DNA from: Bordetella genomosp. 9
Lineage (GTDB): Bacteria; Pseudomonadota; Gammaproteobacteria; Burkholderiales; Burkholderiaceae_B
NCBI RefSeq assembly: GCF_002119725.1
Contig: NZ_CP021109.1
Location: 3,596,001 to 3,660,000 of the forward strand
Length of the DNA stretch: 64,000 nt
Direction: 5' to 3'
In this document: one piece after another, positions 44,407 through 56,445 of the stretch
Position numbering within the stretch: the stretch's first letter is position 1
How the letters are laid out: every line of letters begins with the position of its first letter
Position numbers and translations under genes: made by a program
The notes under the pieces: model-generated
What the model was told of the DNA's origin: nothing
Seen by the model: only the letters and a program-made list of their open reading frames with translations
Database searches by the model: none

Positions 44407-45432
44407 ATGCGCATCGGCCCCTGGACCCTTCCCAACAACGTATTCGTCGCTCCCATGGCGGGCGTGACGGACCGCCCGTTCCGCCAGCTGTGCAAGCGGC
44501 TCGGTGCGGGCTACGCGGTGTCGGAAATGGCGGCCAGCAATCCCCGTCTGTGGGATAGCGTCAAGACCTCCCGCCGCCTGAATCATGACGGCGAGATCGC
44601 GCCGGTGGCCGTGCAGATTGCAGGCGCGGATCCCGACATGCTTGCCGAGGCAGCCGTCTTCAACGCCGGCAAGGGCGCGCGCATCATCGACATCAACATG
44701 GGCTGCCCCGTCAAAAAGGTGTGCAACGTGGCCTCCGGTTCCGCGCTGCTTCGGCACGAGGATCTGGTTGCCCGCATCCTTGACGCGGTGGTGCGCGCGT
44801 GCACGCCGCTGGGCGTGCCCGTGACGCTGAAAACGCGCACCGGCTGGGACCGCGAAAACCGCAATGCGCTGCGCATTGCGCGGCTGGCAGAAGATACGGG
44901 TATCGCCGCGCTGACGCTGCATGGCCGCACCCGGGCGGACTTGTACACCGGCCAGGCCGAGTACGACACCATTCGCGCCGTGAAGGCCGCCGTCCGCATC
45001 CCTGTCGTGGCCAACGGCGACATCGACAGCCCTGAGAAAGCGCGTTTCGTGCTCGACTACACCGGCGCGGACGCCGTGATGATCGGCCGCGCCGCGCAAG
45101 GCAGGCCCTGGATATTCCGCGAGATCGACCACTATTTGCGAACCGGCGCCAGGCTGCCGCCGCCGACCTACGGCGAAATGCGCGACCTGTTGCTGGAACA
45201 CCTGGACGACCACTACCGCTTCTACGGCGAGCACACGGGTGTGCGGACCGCGCGCAAACACATCGGCTGGTACGTGTCCGGCCTTCCCGGCGCGGACGCT
45301 TTCTGCGCCATCATGAACCGTATCGACGATACCGCCGCGCAGGCGCGGGCCGTCGACAGCTGGTTCGAGCGTTTTCCGCGCGATGGCCGCCCTGGGCAGC
45401 CCGATCGCGCGCAAGCCCTGCTGGCGGCCTGA
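44407..45432 (+). CDS. dusB: tRNA-dihydrouridine synthase B
   Basis: FMN enzyme (341 aa) reducing specific uridines in the tRNA D-loop. The N-terminus MRIGPWTLPNNVFVAPMAGV, the catalytic Cys in NMGCPVKKVCN, the nucleotide site VTLKTRTGW, and ALTLHGRTRADLYTGQAEYD are family-defining. It is directly followed by fis, the same dusB-fis pair known in gammaproteobacteria, with a 38-base gap. Confidence 0.95.
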   Translation: MRIGPWTLPNNVFVAPMAGVTDRPFRQLCKRLGAGYAVSEMAASNPRLWDSVKTSRRLNHDGEIAPVAVQIAGADPDMLAEAAVFNAGKGARIIDINMGCPVKKVCNVASGSALLRHEDLVARILDAVVRACTPLGVPVTLKTRTGWDRENRNALRIARLAEDTGIAALTLHGRTRADLYTGQAEYDTIRAVKAAVRIPVVANGDIDSPEKARFVLDYTGADAVMIGRAAQGRPWIFREIDHYLRTGARLPPPTYGEMRDLLLEHLDDHYRFYGEHTGVRTARKHIGWYVSGLPGADAFCAIMNRIDDTAAQARAVDSWFERFPRDGRPGQPDRAQALLAA

Positions 45433-45470
45433 CCGCCAGTCATATAAACAAAAAATAGTTGTGCCTCAAA

Positions 45471-45710
45471 ATGAGTAAGAAAGATGTCCTGGAAGAATGC
45501 GTGCGCGCCAGCCTGGAGCGCTATTTCGAAGACCTGGGTGACGCCGAGCCCCACGATATGTGGGAAATGGTAATGCGCTGCGTCGAACGGCCGGTCCTCG
45601 AAATGGCGATGGAACGGGCCGGCGGGAACCAGTCCCGCGCTTCCGAAATGCTGGGCATCACGCGCAACACGCTGCGCAAGAAGCTGCTCGCGCACAACAT
45701 TCCGTTTTGA
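45471..45710 (+). CDS. fis: Fis-family DNA-binding protein
   Basis: A 79-aa nucleoid-associated protein. The C-terminal helix-turn-helix [20 protein letters not shown] is the Fis signature; the N-terminal half is shorter than in E. coli Fis (98 aa), usual for betaproteobacteria. The start at 45471 (MSKKDVLEE) is used; the frame upstream adds only MCLK. Expected to be growth-phase controlled together with dusB. Confidence 0.93.
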   Translation: MSKKDVLEECVRASLERYFEDLGDAEPHDMWEMVMRCVERPVLEMAMERAGGNQSRASEMLGITRNTLRKKLLAHNIPF

Positions 45711-45751
45711 CCACTCTGCCGCCCGCGATCCTCGCGCACCCGACCTCCATC

Positions 45752-47340
<1,589 letters not shown>

Positions 47341-47341
<1 letters not shown>

Positions 47342-47889
47342 TGCGTATCCTCGGCGTCGACCCCGGCCTGCGGCGCACCGGCTTCGGCGTCATCGACGCC
47401 GAGGGGTCCCGCCTGCGCTACGTCGCGAGCGGGACCGTGGTGGTCCCGCCTGTCCAGGCGCTGGCCGACCGCCTGAAAGTCATCCTGGACAACCTGCGTG
47501 AGATCGTGCGCGAGACCCGGCCCGATGTGGCGGCGCTGGAAATCGTCTTCTTGAACACCAACCCCGCGTCCACCCTGCTCCTGGGGCAGGCCCGCGGCGC
47601 CGCGCTGTGCGCCATGGCCGATAGCGGCCTGGCCGTACACGAATACACCGCGCTGCAGATCAAGAAGTCCGTGGTCGGCACGGGGCGCGCGGCAAAGGAA
47701 CAAGTGCAGGCCATGGTGCAGCATCTGCTGTCGCTCGACGGGCTTCCCGCGCCGGACTCGGCGGACGCCCTGGCCTGCGCCATCTGCCACGCCCACGTCG
47801 GGCCGCTGGCGGACCGCATTGCGCTGCTGGGCTCGCCCGGCAGGACATCGGCGCGCCCCAGACTGCGCGCGGGGCGGCTGTCGGGATAA
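47341..47889 (+). CDS. ruvC: Holliday junction resolvase RuvC
   Basis: A 182-aa endonuclease that cuts Holliday junctions. [19 protein letters not shown] contains the first catalytic Asp; Glu in [20 protein letters not shown] and the C-terminal [14 protein letters not shown]sp pair complete the site. The ATG overlaps the purH stop (TGATG), so translation is coupled. Followed by ruvA at 32 bases. Confidence 0.96.
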
Positions 47890-47921
47890 GGCATGGAAAA
47901 GGCCGATAAGGAATACGCAAC

Positions 47922-48494
47922 ATGATTGGACGCATCACCGGCACGCTCATCGAAAAGTCCCCGCCCACCGTATGCGTGGACGTGAACGGCGTGGGCTACG
48001 ACGTGGACGTGCCCATGAGCACGCTGTACGCGCTGCCCGAAACCGGTCAGCGGGTATCGCTGTACACCCATCTGACCGTACGGGAAGACGCGCACCTGCT
48101 CTACGGCTTCGCCACGGTGGCGGAAAGGGGCGCCTTCCGCGAACTCATCAAGGTCAGCGGCATCGGCGCGCGTACCGCGCTGTCGGTGCTGTCCGGACTG
48201 TCCGTGGCCGATCTGGCCCAGGCCATCACCTTGCAGGAATCCGGCCGGCTGACCCGCGTACCGGGCATCGGCAAGAAAACCGCCGAGCGGCTGCTTCTGG
48301 AGATGCGCGGCAAACTCGGCGCGGATATCGGCGCGAGCGCGCATGCCGTGCCCGATAACCAGTCGGATATCCTCAACGCCCTGCTGGCGCTCGGCTACTC
48401 CGAAAAGGAATCGCTGGCCGCGCTCAAGACGCTGCCCGAAGGCGTCGACGTGTCGGACGGCATTCGCCACGCCCTGAAGGCGCTGGTGCGCTAA
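47922..48494 (+). CDS. ruvA: Holliday junction branch migration protein RuvA
   Basis: A 190-aa tetrameric DNA-binding subunit that positions RuvB on Holliday junctions. Domain I begins [20 protein letters not shown]; the helix-hairpin-helix region contains [17 protein letters not shown] and [16 protein letters not shown]; a flexible linker and the C-terminal RuvB-binding domain ([20 protein letters not shown]) follow. RuvB is encoded 2.3 kb downstream, separated by two genes on the other strand. Confidence 0.96.
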   Translation: MIGRITGTLIEKSPPTVCVDVNGVGYDVDVPMSTLYALPETGQRVSLYTHLTVREDAHLLYGFATVAERGAFRELIKVSGIGARTALSVLSGLSVADLAQAITLQESGRLTRVPGIGKKTAERLLLEMRGKLGADIGASAHAVPDNQSDILNALLALGYSEKESLAALKTLPEGVDVSDGIRHALKALVR

Positions 48495-48504
48495 AGCGAG
48501 AAAG

Positions 48505-48582
48505 ACCCACCCGCATAGCGCTTCGCGCCGCCCCCTCAAGGAAGCGACGCAACAGACCTGCGGAGCCGGATCCCGCGCGTCT
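48505..48582 (+). repeat. Triple-hairpin repeat, copy C (degenerate, after ruvA)
   Basis: Begins 11 bases after the ruvA stop. It keeps the frame CCCACCCGCATAGCGC-TTCGCGC, then CCCCCTCAAGGAAG (second hairpin broken), then CTGCGGAGCCGGATCC. It is the most decayed copy of the family. Confidence 0.8.
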
Positions 48583-48606
48583 GAACCGGGCCGCGTACGG
48601 GCGGGG

Positions 48607-49539
48607 TCAGATGGCGCGCTGCCTGAGGTGCCCCAGATAACTGGGGACCACGGCCTCCATCGCGGACGGGACGATGCCGAGCTCGGACGCCATGGGTTCG
48701 TGCGCGACGCTATCGACCTTGAGACTGTCCAGGTTGTCCGGCGTCATCAAGGGCGTACCGGGCAGACAGGCCAGTACCGCTGCCTGGAGGCGGCCGAGAC
48801 CCATCGGGACGCTCAGCACCGGGCGCGGATGGCCGCTCCAGCGGGCGCACATCGCCGCGATGTCGCCCAGGGTGTGCACCTGAGGGCCCGCCAGCTCGTA
48901 GACCCGGCCGCGCGCGTGCGGTTCGGTCAGCATGACTTCGATCGCGGCCGCGACGTCCTCGACGTACACGGGCTGCATGCGGGCACGCGCCCCGGCCAAT
49001 GGCAGCGCCGGGAGCCAGCGCGCCAGACGGGCAAAGAGGTTGGTGAAGTGGTCGTCCGGCCCGAATACCACCGAAGGACGGACGATGGTCCAGCCGTCCG
49101 CATGCCACGCCGCGAAGATATCCCGCACCGCGGCTTCGCCGTCCGCCTTGGAACGCAGGTACATGCTCGGGCCGTTGTGATCGGCGCCCAACGCACTGAC
49201 GTGAATCATGCGCCGAACACCGTGCCGCTGGCATGCCCTTGCAATTCGGCGCGGCAGTTCCACATGGGCGCGCGCGAACCCGGGACCATAGGGACGGCCG
49301 CGCCCGCCGTGGAGCACGCCCACCAGATTGATCACCGCGTCGCAATCGGCCATGAGCTCGTCGAGCGTCGCGTCGTCGTGAATGTCCGACTGCGATAGCG
49401 TCACGGTTGGCACGACCTGCAGGTCGCGTCCGCGGGCATACAGCCGCGTCGGCACATGGATTCGATGTTCCGCCACGCCCAGCCGCGCGACCAGATGGCG
49501 GCCGATGAAGCCGGTGCCGCCTATGACAAGGATACGCAT
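48607..49539 (-). CDS. NAD(P)-binding SDR-type protein, NDUFA9-like
   Basis: A 310-aa protein of the extended short-chain dehydrogenase fold. The N-terminal MRILVIGGTGFIGRHLVARL is the Rossmann loop; VSALGADHNGPSMYLRSKAD holds the YxxxK-like site (Tyr, Lys). It resembles the complex I NDUFA9 / YbjT group, whose role in bacteria is unclear. The start at 49539 is used; an ATG at 49626 would add 29 residues without family support. Confidence 0.83.
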   Translation of the reverse strand: MRILVIGGTGFIGRHLVARLGVAEHRIHVPTRLYARGRDLQVVPTVTLSQSDIHDDATLDELMADCDAVINLVGVLHGGRGRPYGPGFARAHVELPRRIARACQRHGVRRMIHVSALGADHNGPSMYLRSKADGEAAVRDIFAAWHADGWTIVRPSVVFGPDDHFTNLFARLARWLPALPLAGARARMQPVYVEDVAAAIEVMLTEPHARGRVYELAGPQVHTLGDIAAMCARWSGHPRPVLSVPMGLGRLQAAVLACLPGTPLMTPDNLDSLKVDSVAHEPMASELGIVPSAMEAVVPSYLGHLRQRAI

Positions 49540-49656
49540 CGCCACCCCAGCTCGATGTACGAAACAGGGTCGATTCTGCGCCCCCATGGAGGACGATGCA
49601 AGAACGGCGGCCGGACGCCGCGCCACTGGTTCAACTTGCGAACCGGCCGCTGGGCG

Positions 49657-50622
49657 TCAGGACGCCAGATAAGCGCCGTAGGCCTTCAGGTCGACGTTGC
49701 CGCCGCTGATGATGACGCCCACGCGCGCATCGCGCACCGGCACCACTTGCTGCAGAACCGCCGCGGCGGCCAGGCATCCTGTAGGTTCCACCACCATCTT
49801 CATGCGCTCGGCGAAAAATTTCATCGTCGCGATCAACTGCGCGTCCGTCACCGTGACGATGTCCGTGACGTGCTTTTGGATGATCGGAAAGGTCAATTCG
49901 CCCAGATGGGTGGTCAAAGCCCCGTCCGCGATGGACTTCGGCGTGGCGATGGGGATGACGCGGCCGGCGCGCAGCGATTGCTGCCCGTCGTTGCCCGCCT
50001 CCGGCTCCACGCCATAGACTTTGCACGAGGGGCTGAGGGCGGCGGCCGAGAGCAGCGAGCCCGACAGCAATCCGCCGCCACCCAGACAGACGAACAGGTA
50101 GTCCAGTTCTCCCACTTCGTCGAACAGCTCCTTGGCGGCGGTGCCCTGGCCCGCAATCACGTCGAAGTGGTCATAAGGCGGAATCAGCGTGGCGCCGGTT
50201 TCCGCCTGCAGGCGCGCAGCCACCGCCTCGCGGTCTTCCTTGTAGCGGTCGTAGGTGACGACCTTGCCGCCATAGCCTTCCGTGGCCGCGCGCTTCGCGG
50301 CCGGCGCGTCCTCCGGCATGATGATTGTGGCGGACACGCCTTGCAGTCTGGCTGCCAGCGCGATCGCTTGCGCGTGGTTGCCGGAAGAAAACGTCAGCAC
50401 GCCAGCCTCGCGCTGCGCGGGCGTGAGCTTGGCAATCGCGTTGTAGCCGCCGCGAAACTTGAAAGCTCCCATGCGCTGGAAATTTTCGCACTTGAAGAAC
50501 ACGCGCGCGCCGCTTTTCGCATCGGCGGTCGAGGAAGTCAGGACGGGCGTGCGATGCGCCTGGCCCTGCAGTCTTTCGCTGGCGGCAACGACATCGGCGT
50601 AGGTGGGAAGTTCGCGCGGCAT
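49657..50622 (-). CDS. Threonine/serine dehydratase (PLP fold type II)
   Basis: A 321-aa cytoplasmic enzyme with PLP Lys in QRMGAFKFRGGYNAIAKLTP, SSGNHAQAIALAARL, and the glycine loop VCLGGGGLLSGSLL that binds the cofactor phosphate. No regulatory ACT domain follows, so it is of the catabolic threonine dehydratase, serine racemase or hydroxyaspartate dehydratase branch; substrate not fixed. The start at 50622 (MPRELPTYADVV) is chosen. It precedes ruvB on the opposite strand. Confidence 0.9.
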   Translation of the reverse strand: MPRELPTYADVVAASERLQGQAHRTPVLTSSTADAKSGARVFFKCENFQRMGAFKFRGGYNAIAKLTPAQREAGVLTFSSGNHAQAIALAARLQGVSATIIMPEDAPAAKRAATEGYGGKVVTYDRYKEDREAVAARLQAETGATLIPPYDHFDVIAGQGTAAKELFDEVGELDYLFVCLGGGGLLSGSLLSAAALSPSCKVYGVEPEAGNDGQQSLRAGRVIPIATPKSIADGALTTHLGELTFPIIQKHVTDIVTVTDAQLIATMKFFAERMKMVVEPTGCLAAAAVLQQVVPVRDARVGVIISGGNVDLKAYGAYLAS

Positions 50623-50825
50623 AAGGTTTCCTGGGGTCGAGAACGGAATCGGAGGATCATAGTCCAGCGGCGCGCCGATCGCCACGCCGGGGCACAGGCC
50701 AGGTTGCCCATGGATGGCGGCCCTCCGGCCGCCGCGCGCCGGCGCAAACCCGCGCCGATAGGCAGATGTAGGCTGGTGTACGATAGGCCTCGCAATTTAC
50801 GCGCTTCCCTGCACGCGCTTCCGTC

Positions 50826-51893
50826 ATGGCCATCCAGTCCGACTCGCTCTCGTCCCGCCCCGATGCCCGCCGCCTAGTGGCGCCGCAACCCGCATCGCCC
50901 AACGAAGAATCCATCGAACGCGCGTTGCGGCCAAAGGCCCTGCGCGAATACGTGGGGCAGGATCGCGCGCGCGAACAACTGGAGATTTTCATCGCCGCCG
51001 CTCGCCAGCGGGGTGAGGCCCTGGACCACGTGTTGCTGTTCGGCCCGCCGGGACTGGGCAAGACCACGCTGGCGCACATCATCGCGCACGAAATGGGCGT
51101 GCAGCTCAGGCAGACCTCCGGCCCCGTGCTGGAACGCCCGGGCGATCTTGCCGCCCTGTTGACCAACCTGGAGAAGAACGACGTCCTCTTCATCGACGAG
51201 ATCCACCGCCTCTCGCCCGTCGTCGAGGAAATTCTTTACCCGGCGCTGGAAGATTTCCAGATCGACATTTTGATCGGCGAAGGTCCGGCGGCCCGCAGCG
51301 TCAAGCTGGATCTGCAGCCCTTCACCCTGGTGGGCGCAACGACGCGCGCCGGCATGCTGACCAATCCGCTGCGCGACCGCTTCGGCATCGTGTCGCGTTT
51401 GGAGTTCTACAACGCCACCGATCTGGCGCGCATCGTCACGCGCAGCGCGGCGCTGCTGAACGCCGGCATTACGCCCGAAGGGGCCGATGAAGTGGCGCGG
51501 CGCTCACGCGGCACGCCGCGCATCGCGAACCGCCTGCTGCGCCGGGTGCGCGACTACGCCGAAGTCAAGGCGCAGGGCCGCATCGATGCCGAGGTCGCCA
51601 ATGCGGCGCTGTCCATGCTCGAAGTCGACCCGCAGGGCCTGGACCTGATGGACCGCAAACTGCTCGAAGCCATCGTGCATAAATTCGACGGCGGCCCCGT
51701 CGGCGTGGACAGCCTGGCGGCCGCCATCGGCGAAGAACGCGACACCATCGAAGACGTCATCGAGCCCTATCTGATCCAGCACGGCTACCTGCAGCGCACC
51801 CCACGCGGCCGCATGGCCACCCAGACCACCTGGCGCCATCTGGGCCTGACGCCCCCGGCGGGCGCAACAGCCGTTTCCGGCGATTTGTTTTAG
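50826..51893 (+). CDS. ruvB: Holliday junction helicase RuvB
   Basis: A 355-aa hexameric AAA+ motor. Walker A is [13 protein letters not shown], Walker B is [16 protein letters not shown], and sensor region [18 protein letters not shown] is exact. The N-terminus [18 protein letters not shown] and the C-terminal winged helix ([15 protein letters not shown]) are normal. It is not in an operon with ruvA; its own promoter must lie in the 200 bases shared with the dehydratase gene. Followed at once by a repeat cluster. Confidence 0.96.
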   Translation: MAIQSDSLSSRPDARRLVAPQPASPNEESIERALRPKALREYVGQDRAREQLEIFIAAARQRGEALDHVLLFGPPGLGKTTLAHIIAHEMGVQLRQTSGPVLERPGDLAALLTNLEKNDVLFIDEIHRLSPVVEEILYPALEDFQIDILIGEGPAARSVKLDLQPFTLVGATTRAGMLTNPLRDRFGIVSRLEFYNATDLARIVTRSAALLNAGITPEGADEVARRSRGTPRIANRLLRRVRDYAEVKAQGRIDAEVANAALSMLEVDPQGLDLMDRKLLEAIVHKFDGGPVGVDSLAAAIGEERDTIEDVIEPYLIQHGYLQRTPRGRMATQTTWRHLGLTPPAGATAVSGDLF

Positions 51894-51894
51894 G

Positions 51895-52140
51895 CCCACC
51901 CCCGAAGCGCTGGCGCGCTCCCCCCTCAAGGGGGCGACGCTGGCGGACCGGCGAAGCCGGATCCGCTGTGGGGGAAGGCCCACCCCCGAAGCGCTGCGCG
52001 CTTCCCCCTCGAGGGGGCGACGCTGGCGGACCGGCGAAGCCGGATCCGCTGTGGGGAAAGGCCCACCCCCGAAGCGCTGGCGCGCTTCCCCCTCGAGGGG
52101 GCGACGCTGGCGGACCGGCGAAGCCGGATCCGCTGCGTCT
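51895..52140 (+). repeat. Triple-hairpin repeat, cluster D (three tandem units after ruvB)
   Basis: Three units starting at 51895, 51979 and 52062 (period 83-84). Each has CCCACCCCCGAAGCGC-TGC/TGGC-GCGCTTC, CCCCCTCGAGGGGG, and GCGGACCGGCGAAGCCGGAT ending in CCGC, the last folding with one bulge. The first unit begins one base after the ruvB stop. No gene in 51894-52200. Confidence 0.92.
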
Positions 52141-52200
52141 TCGATCGTGCGCAACGGTCTTCGTGGTTGCGGATCCGTTGCGGGCGGGCGCGCCTCGGTC

Positions 52201-54015
52201 TCAGATTCTTTCCAGGATTTCCTCGCCGTACGCTTCCAGCTTGCGGGCGCCCACGCCGCTGATGCTGCCCAGTTCGGCCAGCGACGCCGGCCGCGCGAGT
52301 GCGATTTCCCGCAGCGTCGCGTCGTGGAAAATCACATAGGCTGGCACGCCGTGATTGCGCGCGACTTCCGCGCGCCAGGCGCGCAGAGCCTCGAAGATCG
52401 GCTGTGCATGGGCCGGCAGTTCGACGGCAGCGGCGCGAGGGCGGCCGCTGGCGGACTTGGATGCGCGTGCCGCCTTGGGCGACTCGCGCCGCAGCATCAA
52501 CTGCCTTTCGCCCTTGAGTACGGCGCGGCTTGCCTCTGTAAGCGTCAAGGTGCCGTAGCCTTCGTGGTCCACTGCCAGGAGCCCCTGCGCCAGCAGCTGC
52601 CGCAGCACGCCTCGCCACGCCGATTCCGACAAGTCGGCGCCGACGCCGAACACGGACAGCGTGTCGTGCCCATACTGGCTCACCCGGTCGGTATGCTTGC
52701 CCCGAAGAATGTCGATGATGTGTCCCGCGCCATAACGCTGGCCGCGCTCCTTCCACAAGCGGTAGACCGCTGACAGCACCTTCTGGGCGGCCACCGTGCC
52801 GTCCCATGCCTGCGGCGGATCCAGGCACACGTCGCAATTGCCGCAGGGCCCGATGTGCTGGCCGAAGTACGCCAGCAGGCGCACGCGGCGGCACTCCACC
52901 GTTTCGCAAAGCCCCAGCATGGCATCCAGCTGCTGGCCGAGCCGGCGGCGGAAGCTTTCGTCGCCGGGCGACTCGTCGATCATGCGGCGCTGCTGCACCA
53001 CGTCCTGCAGCCCATAGGCCAGCCAGGCGGTCGCGGGCAGTCCGTCGCGGCCGGCGCGGCCGGTCTCCTGGTAATAACCTTCGACGGACTTGGGCAGGTC
53101 GATGTGGGCCACGAAGCGCACGTCCGGCTTATCGATACCCATGCCGAAGGCGATGGTGGCAACCATCACGATGCCGTCCTCACGCAGGAAACGCGACTGG
53201 TTGGCGGCGCGCACCGAGGCGCCGAGCCCCGCGTGATAGGGCAAGGCCTGGATGCCATGGCTGCAAAGAAAGTCGGCGGTTTCCTCCACACGGGCGCGCG
53301 ACAGGCAATACACCACGCCTGAATCGCCCGCGTGTTCGTTCTGGATCAGATCCAGCAACTGCCGGCGCACGTCGTTCTTCTCGACGATGCGGTAGCGGAT
53401 GTTGGGGCGGTCGAAGCTGGCGACGAAATGGCGGGCATCGTCCAGCGCCAGGCGCTGCGCAATTTCCGCACGCGTGGCGGCGGTGGCCGTCGCCGTCAGG
53501 GCGATGCGCGGCACCTGCGGCCAGCGTTCGTGCAGCAGCGACAGGCCCATGTATTCCGGCCGGAAATCGTGTCCCCATTGGGACACGCAATGCGCTTCGT
53601 CGATGGCGAACAGGGCAATGCGCCCGCGTTCGAGCAACTGCAGGCAGCGGTCGGTCAGCAAGCGCTCCGGGGCCACATAGAGCAGGTCCAGTTCCCCGTC
53701 CAGGAAGGCCTGTTCCACTTCGCGCGCGACGCGCCAGTCCTGGGTGGAATTCAGGTAGGCCGCACGCACGCCCAGTTCGGTCAGCGCATCCACCTGGTCC
53801 TGCATCAGTGCGATCAATGGCGAGACCACCACGCCGGTCCCTTCCCGGACCAGGGCGGGAACCTGGTAGCACAGCGATTTGCCGCCACCGGTTGGCATCA
53901 GGACCAGCGCATCGCCGCCCTGGATGACGTGATCGACGATGGCCTGTTGCTCGCCACGAAAGGATTCGTAGCCGAAAACGCGCCGCAGGACCTCCAGGGC
54001 GCGCGGTTCAGACAT
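52201..54015 (-). CDS. recQ: ATP-dependent DNA helicase RecQ
   Basis: A 604-aa 3'-5' DNA helicase with the complete domain order: helicase core ([37 protein letters not shown]), RQC region with the zinc Cys set ([11 protein letters not shown]), and a C-terminal HRDC domain ([20 protein letters not shown]). Length and motifs are standard. Convergent with the ruvB cluster; the repeat cluster lies between the two ends. Confidence 0.95.
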   Translation of the reverse strand: MSEPRALEVLRRVFGYESFRGEQQAIVDHVIQGGDALVLMPTGGGKSLCYQVPALVREGTGVVVSPLIALMQDQVDALTELGVRAAYLNSTQDWRVAREVEQAFLDGELDLLYVAPERLLTDRCLQLLERGRIALFAIDEAHCVSQWGHDFRPEYMGLSLLHERWPQVPRIALTATATAATRAEIAQRLALDDARHFVASFDRPNIRYRIVEKNDVRRQLLDLIQNEHAGDSGVVYCLSRARVEETADFLCSHGIQALPYHAGLGASVRAANQSRFLREDGIVMVATIAFGMGIDKPDVRFVAHIDLPKSVEGYYQETGRAGRDGLPATAWLAYGLQDVVQQRRMIDESPGDESFRRRLGQQLDAMLGLCETVECRRVRLLAYFGQHIGPCGNCDVCLDPPQAWDGTVAAQKVLSAVYRLWKERGQRYGAGHIIDILRGKHTDRVSQYGHDTLSVFGVGADLSESAWRGVLRQLLAQGLLAVDHEGYGTLTLTEASRAVLKGERQLMLRRESPKAARASKSASGRPRAAAVELPAHAQPIFEALRAWRAEVARNHGVPAYVIFHDATLREIALARPASLAELGSISGVGARKLEAYGEEILERI

Positions 54016-54106
54016 TGGGGAAAGCCGGTAGCATCATGCCGCGCATTTTATCGGACCGGCGGGCGCAGGAGGCCGCGGTGCGGCGCGGGCAGCACGGCGG
54101 ACTGCC

Positions 54107-55462
54107 CTATTGCGCACCGATGGGCATGGTCAGCTGCATATTGACGGCATAGTCGCCGCTGACCACGTCATGGTCCGCCCCGACGGCAAGCCGCACAGTG
54201 GGCGACAGCAGCATGCTCTGCGATAGTCCGTACCGGCTTTCCAGCAATTCGCCGCGAGCATCGCGCAAGCCGGAATAGGTGCCGCTCACCGTGCCGAAGC
54301 CGCGGACGGGCACGCCGGCGGAAAAGGTGTTCCGCCACTGGCGGGTCGCGGCTGCGCCATCCTCGTAGGTGGACAGGTCGCCATAGCCGCTGGTGGTCAG
54401 CTCGTTGGCATAGCCCAGGGAAAACGCGTCGAAGAGATCGACGTTGTAGCCCAGCCGGTACCGCCATCCTTCGTTGGCGTCGAAACGGCTTTGAATCGCG
54501 CCGCCCTGCAGCGTGCCCCACTGGCCCAAGGAATAGGTGGTGCCCAGGCCCGTTGCAGTCAGGGAGCGCGCGCTTTGGACCTGTCCCTCCAGCGTCAACT
54601 CAGGCGTCAGCCCATAGCGCAGGGCGCTGGTGCCGGCCGCGGGACCGGTCTGGACGCCGCCAGCGGTAAGCGCCGGATCCGTGTTGTCGATGCGTCCCCA
54701 TACGGACGAGTACCCCAGCTTGCCCTCGGGCACTGTCGCATCGCTGGGAGACGTCAGATTGGAAAGCGCCACGCCGCCGATCGGTGCCGCGCTGGCCCAG
54801 CCGGGCGAAAACGGCGTCAGGCTACCGACCGAGACCGAAGGCCCGTCCACATTCCGGTAGGTCAGGTTCCGATCGCCCAACACCATCCCTTCCTGCGTCG
54901 ACACGCCGGCGAACCAGGGTTTGCGTTGACCGATGGGTCGCCCCCATTTCACCGGCGCCCCGCTTCCGGGGGGCGGGGGAACGTACGACAGTGAAGCCAG
55001 GGATGGCGCGATGGCGCCGGCGGTCGCGACATCGGCCGACGCGGGCACCGCCGCGCAATCGCCCTGGGCGGCCGGCATGGCTCCATCGCGGCCCTCGGGG
55101 ACGGGATTCGTCCCATCCCCGGGCCCGGCTGCCTGAGCCGGCGCAGCGGCCGGGCTGGGTTCGGGCCCGGATACGGCGTCCGCTTCGCCGGTTTGCAATC
55201 CTTCCTGCGGCTGGCACGGCGGCAGCTCGGCGACGACGCCCACGGGTTCGTCGAGGCGGACCGGCATGGGAAGAGCCGGCGCCAGAACCCCCAAGCCGCG
55301 AGCGCCGCGCGCATACGAGGAAGGGCTGCCATAGGCAGCCGGGGCGAGATCGGTGGAGGGATAGGGCGCGGGCGGCGCGCCGAGCGCCATGGCGGGCGCC
55401 ACGCAGGCGACCGCGGCGGCCAGCGCCGCGCGCATGCAGGCACGGAAAACGGGAACAGGCAT
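54107..55462 (-). CDS. Outer-membrane beta-barrel protein, fimbrial-usher-like barrel
   Basis: A 451-aa exported protein. After a signal peptide (MPVPVFRACMRAALAAAVAC) comes a Pro/Ala-rich region to about residue 165, then strands such as LRYGLTPELTLEGQVQSARS and LGTTYSLGQWGTLQGGAIQS, with SLGYANELTTSGYGDLSTYE; these resemble the barrel of fimbrial ushers, but the plug, chaperone-binding N-terminus and C-terminal domains are absent. The start is uncertain (55462, 55477 or 55510). No fimbrial genes are adjacent. A transport or assembly role is possible but not shown. Confidence 0.6.
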   Translation of the reverse strand: MPVPVFRACMRAALAAAVACVAPAMALGAPPAPYPSTDLAPAAYGSPSSYARGARGLGVLAPALPMPVRLDEPVGVVAELPPCQPQEGLQTGEADAVSGPEPSPAAAPAQAAGPGDGTNPVPEGRDGAMPAAQGDCAAVPASADVATAGAIAPSLASLSYVPPPPGSGAPVKWGRPIGQRKPWFAGVSTQEGMVLGDRNLTYRNVDGPSVSVGSLTPFSPGWASAAPIGGVALSNLTSPSDATVPEGKLGYSSVWGRIDNTDPALTAGGVQTGPAAGTSALRYGLTPELTLEGQVQSARSLTATGLGTTYSLGQWGTLQGGAIQSRFDANEGWRYRLGYNVDLFDAFSLGYANELTTSGYGDLSTYEDGAAATRQWRNTFSAGVPVRGFGTVSGTYSGLRDARGELLESRYGLSQSMLLSPTVRLAVGADHDVVSGDYAVNMQLTMPIGAQ

Positions 55463-55743
55463 AAGGCCAGAAAACATTGGGCCGAGTATAGGCACTACGG
55501 ACCACATCATGTATGAAGCATTTCCTAGTAACGGACTCCGCCTCCCCTTCGGCCGCAGGACCGCAAAGCGCCGGTCTCCGCGAAATATCGCCGTGGAGCG
55601 GGCGCCTGTTCTGAAGATTCCGATTTTAATCGTCCCGATACGGCCGAGGTAAAGCGCGGGTGCCGTATAGTCCGGGACGATTTCCCGATTTCAGTCCATT
55701 TCCTCCCCTTGCCCGCGAGGCCCGTCCCTCGCATCATGCGGAC

Positions 55744-56445
55744 ATGGAAACGCCTCATACCAAATTGCTGGTCGTCGACGACGACCCCGCCCTGCGGCAA
55801 TTGCTCGCGGATTATCTGAACCGGCATGGCTACGACACCTTGCTGGCCCCCGACGCGACGGACCTGCCCGCACGCATCGCGCGCTACGCGCCGGATCTGC
55901 TGGTCCTGGACCGCATGCTGCCGGGCGGCGACGGCGCGGATGCGTGCCGGCGCCTGCGCGAACAGGGCGAGGACATTCCGGTGATCCTGCTGACGGCCCG
56001 CGACGAGGCGGTGGACCGCATCATCGGCCTGGAAGCCGGCGCCGACGACTATCTGGGCAAGCCCTTCGATCCACGCGAACTGCTGGCGCGCATCGAGGCC
56101 GTCCTGCGCCGCAAGAAAGGCCCGTCGGCCCTGACCCGCGATGCGCCTGTCAGCTTCGGCCCCTTCGTCTTCGAACCGGCCACCCGGCAGCTGCTGCGCG
56201 ATGGCGTCGTCGTGAAACTGACGGGCGGCGAAATCAATCTGCTCGAAGCGCTGGTCCGCAACGCCGGCAAGCCCCTGTCCCGTGAACGGCTGCTGGCGCT
56301 GGCGCGCGACGACGACGCGGGCGAGCGCAACGACCGCGCCATCGACATCGCGATCCTGCGGCTGCGGCGCGCCATCGAGGACGACCCCAAGCAACCGCGC
56401 TGGATCCAGACCGTGTGGGGCATCGGCTACCGCTTTTCGCCGTGA
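55744..56445 (+). CDS. risA: OmpR-family response regulator, RisA-like
   Basis: A 233-aa two-component regulator. Receiver domain: TKLLVVDDDPALRQLLADYL with the acidic pair, phospho-accepting Asp in PDLLVLDRMLPGGDGADACR, and Lys in GADDYLGKPFDPREL. The C-terminal winged helix is OmpR type (RNDRAIDIAILRLRRAIEDD). The sequence matches my memory of Bordetella RisA. The ATG at 55744 (METPHTK) starts the receiver; 55660 is rejected. Its stop overlaps the kinase start by one base. Confidence 0.88.
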   Translation: METPHTKLLVVDDDPALRQLLADYLNRHGYDTLLAPDATDLPARIARYAPDLLVLDRMLPGGDGADACRRLREQGEDIPVILLTARDEAVDRIIGLEAGADDYLGKPFDPRELLARIEAVLRRKKGPSALTRDAPVSFGPFVFEPATRQLLRDGVVVKLTGGEINLLEALVRNAGKPLSRERLLALARDDDAGERNDRAIDIAILRLRRAIEDDPKQPRWIQTVWGIGYRFSP

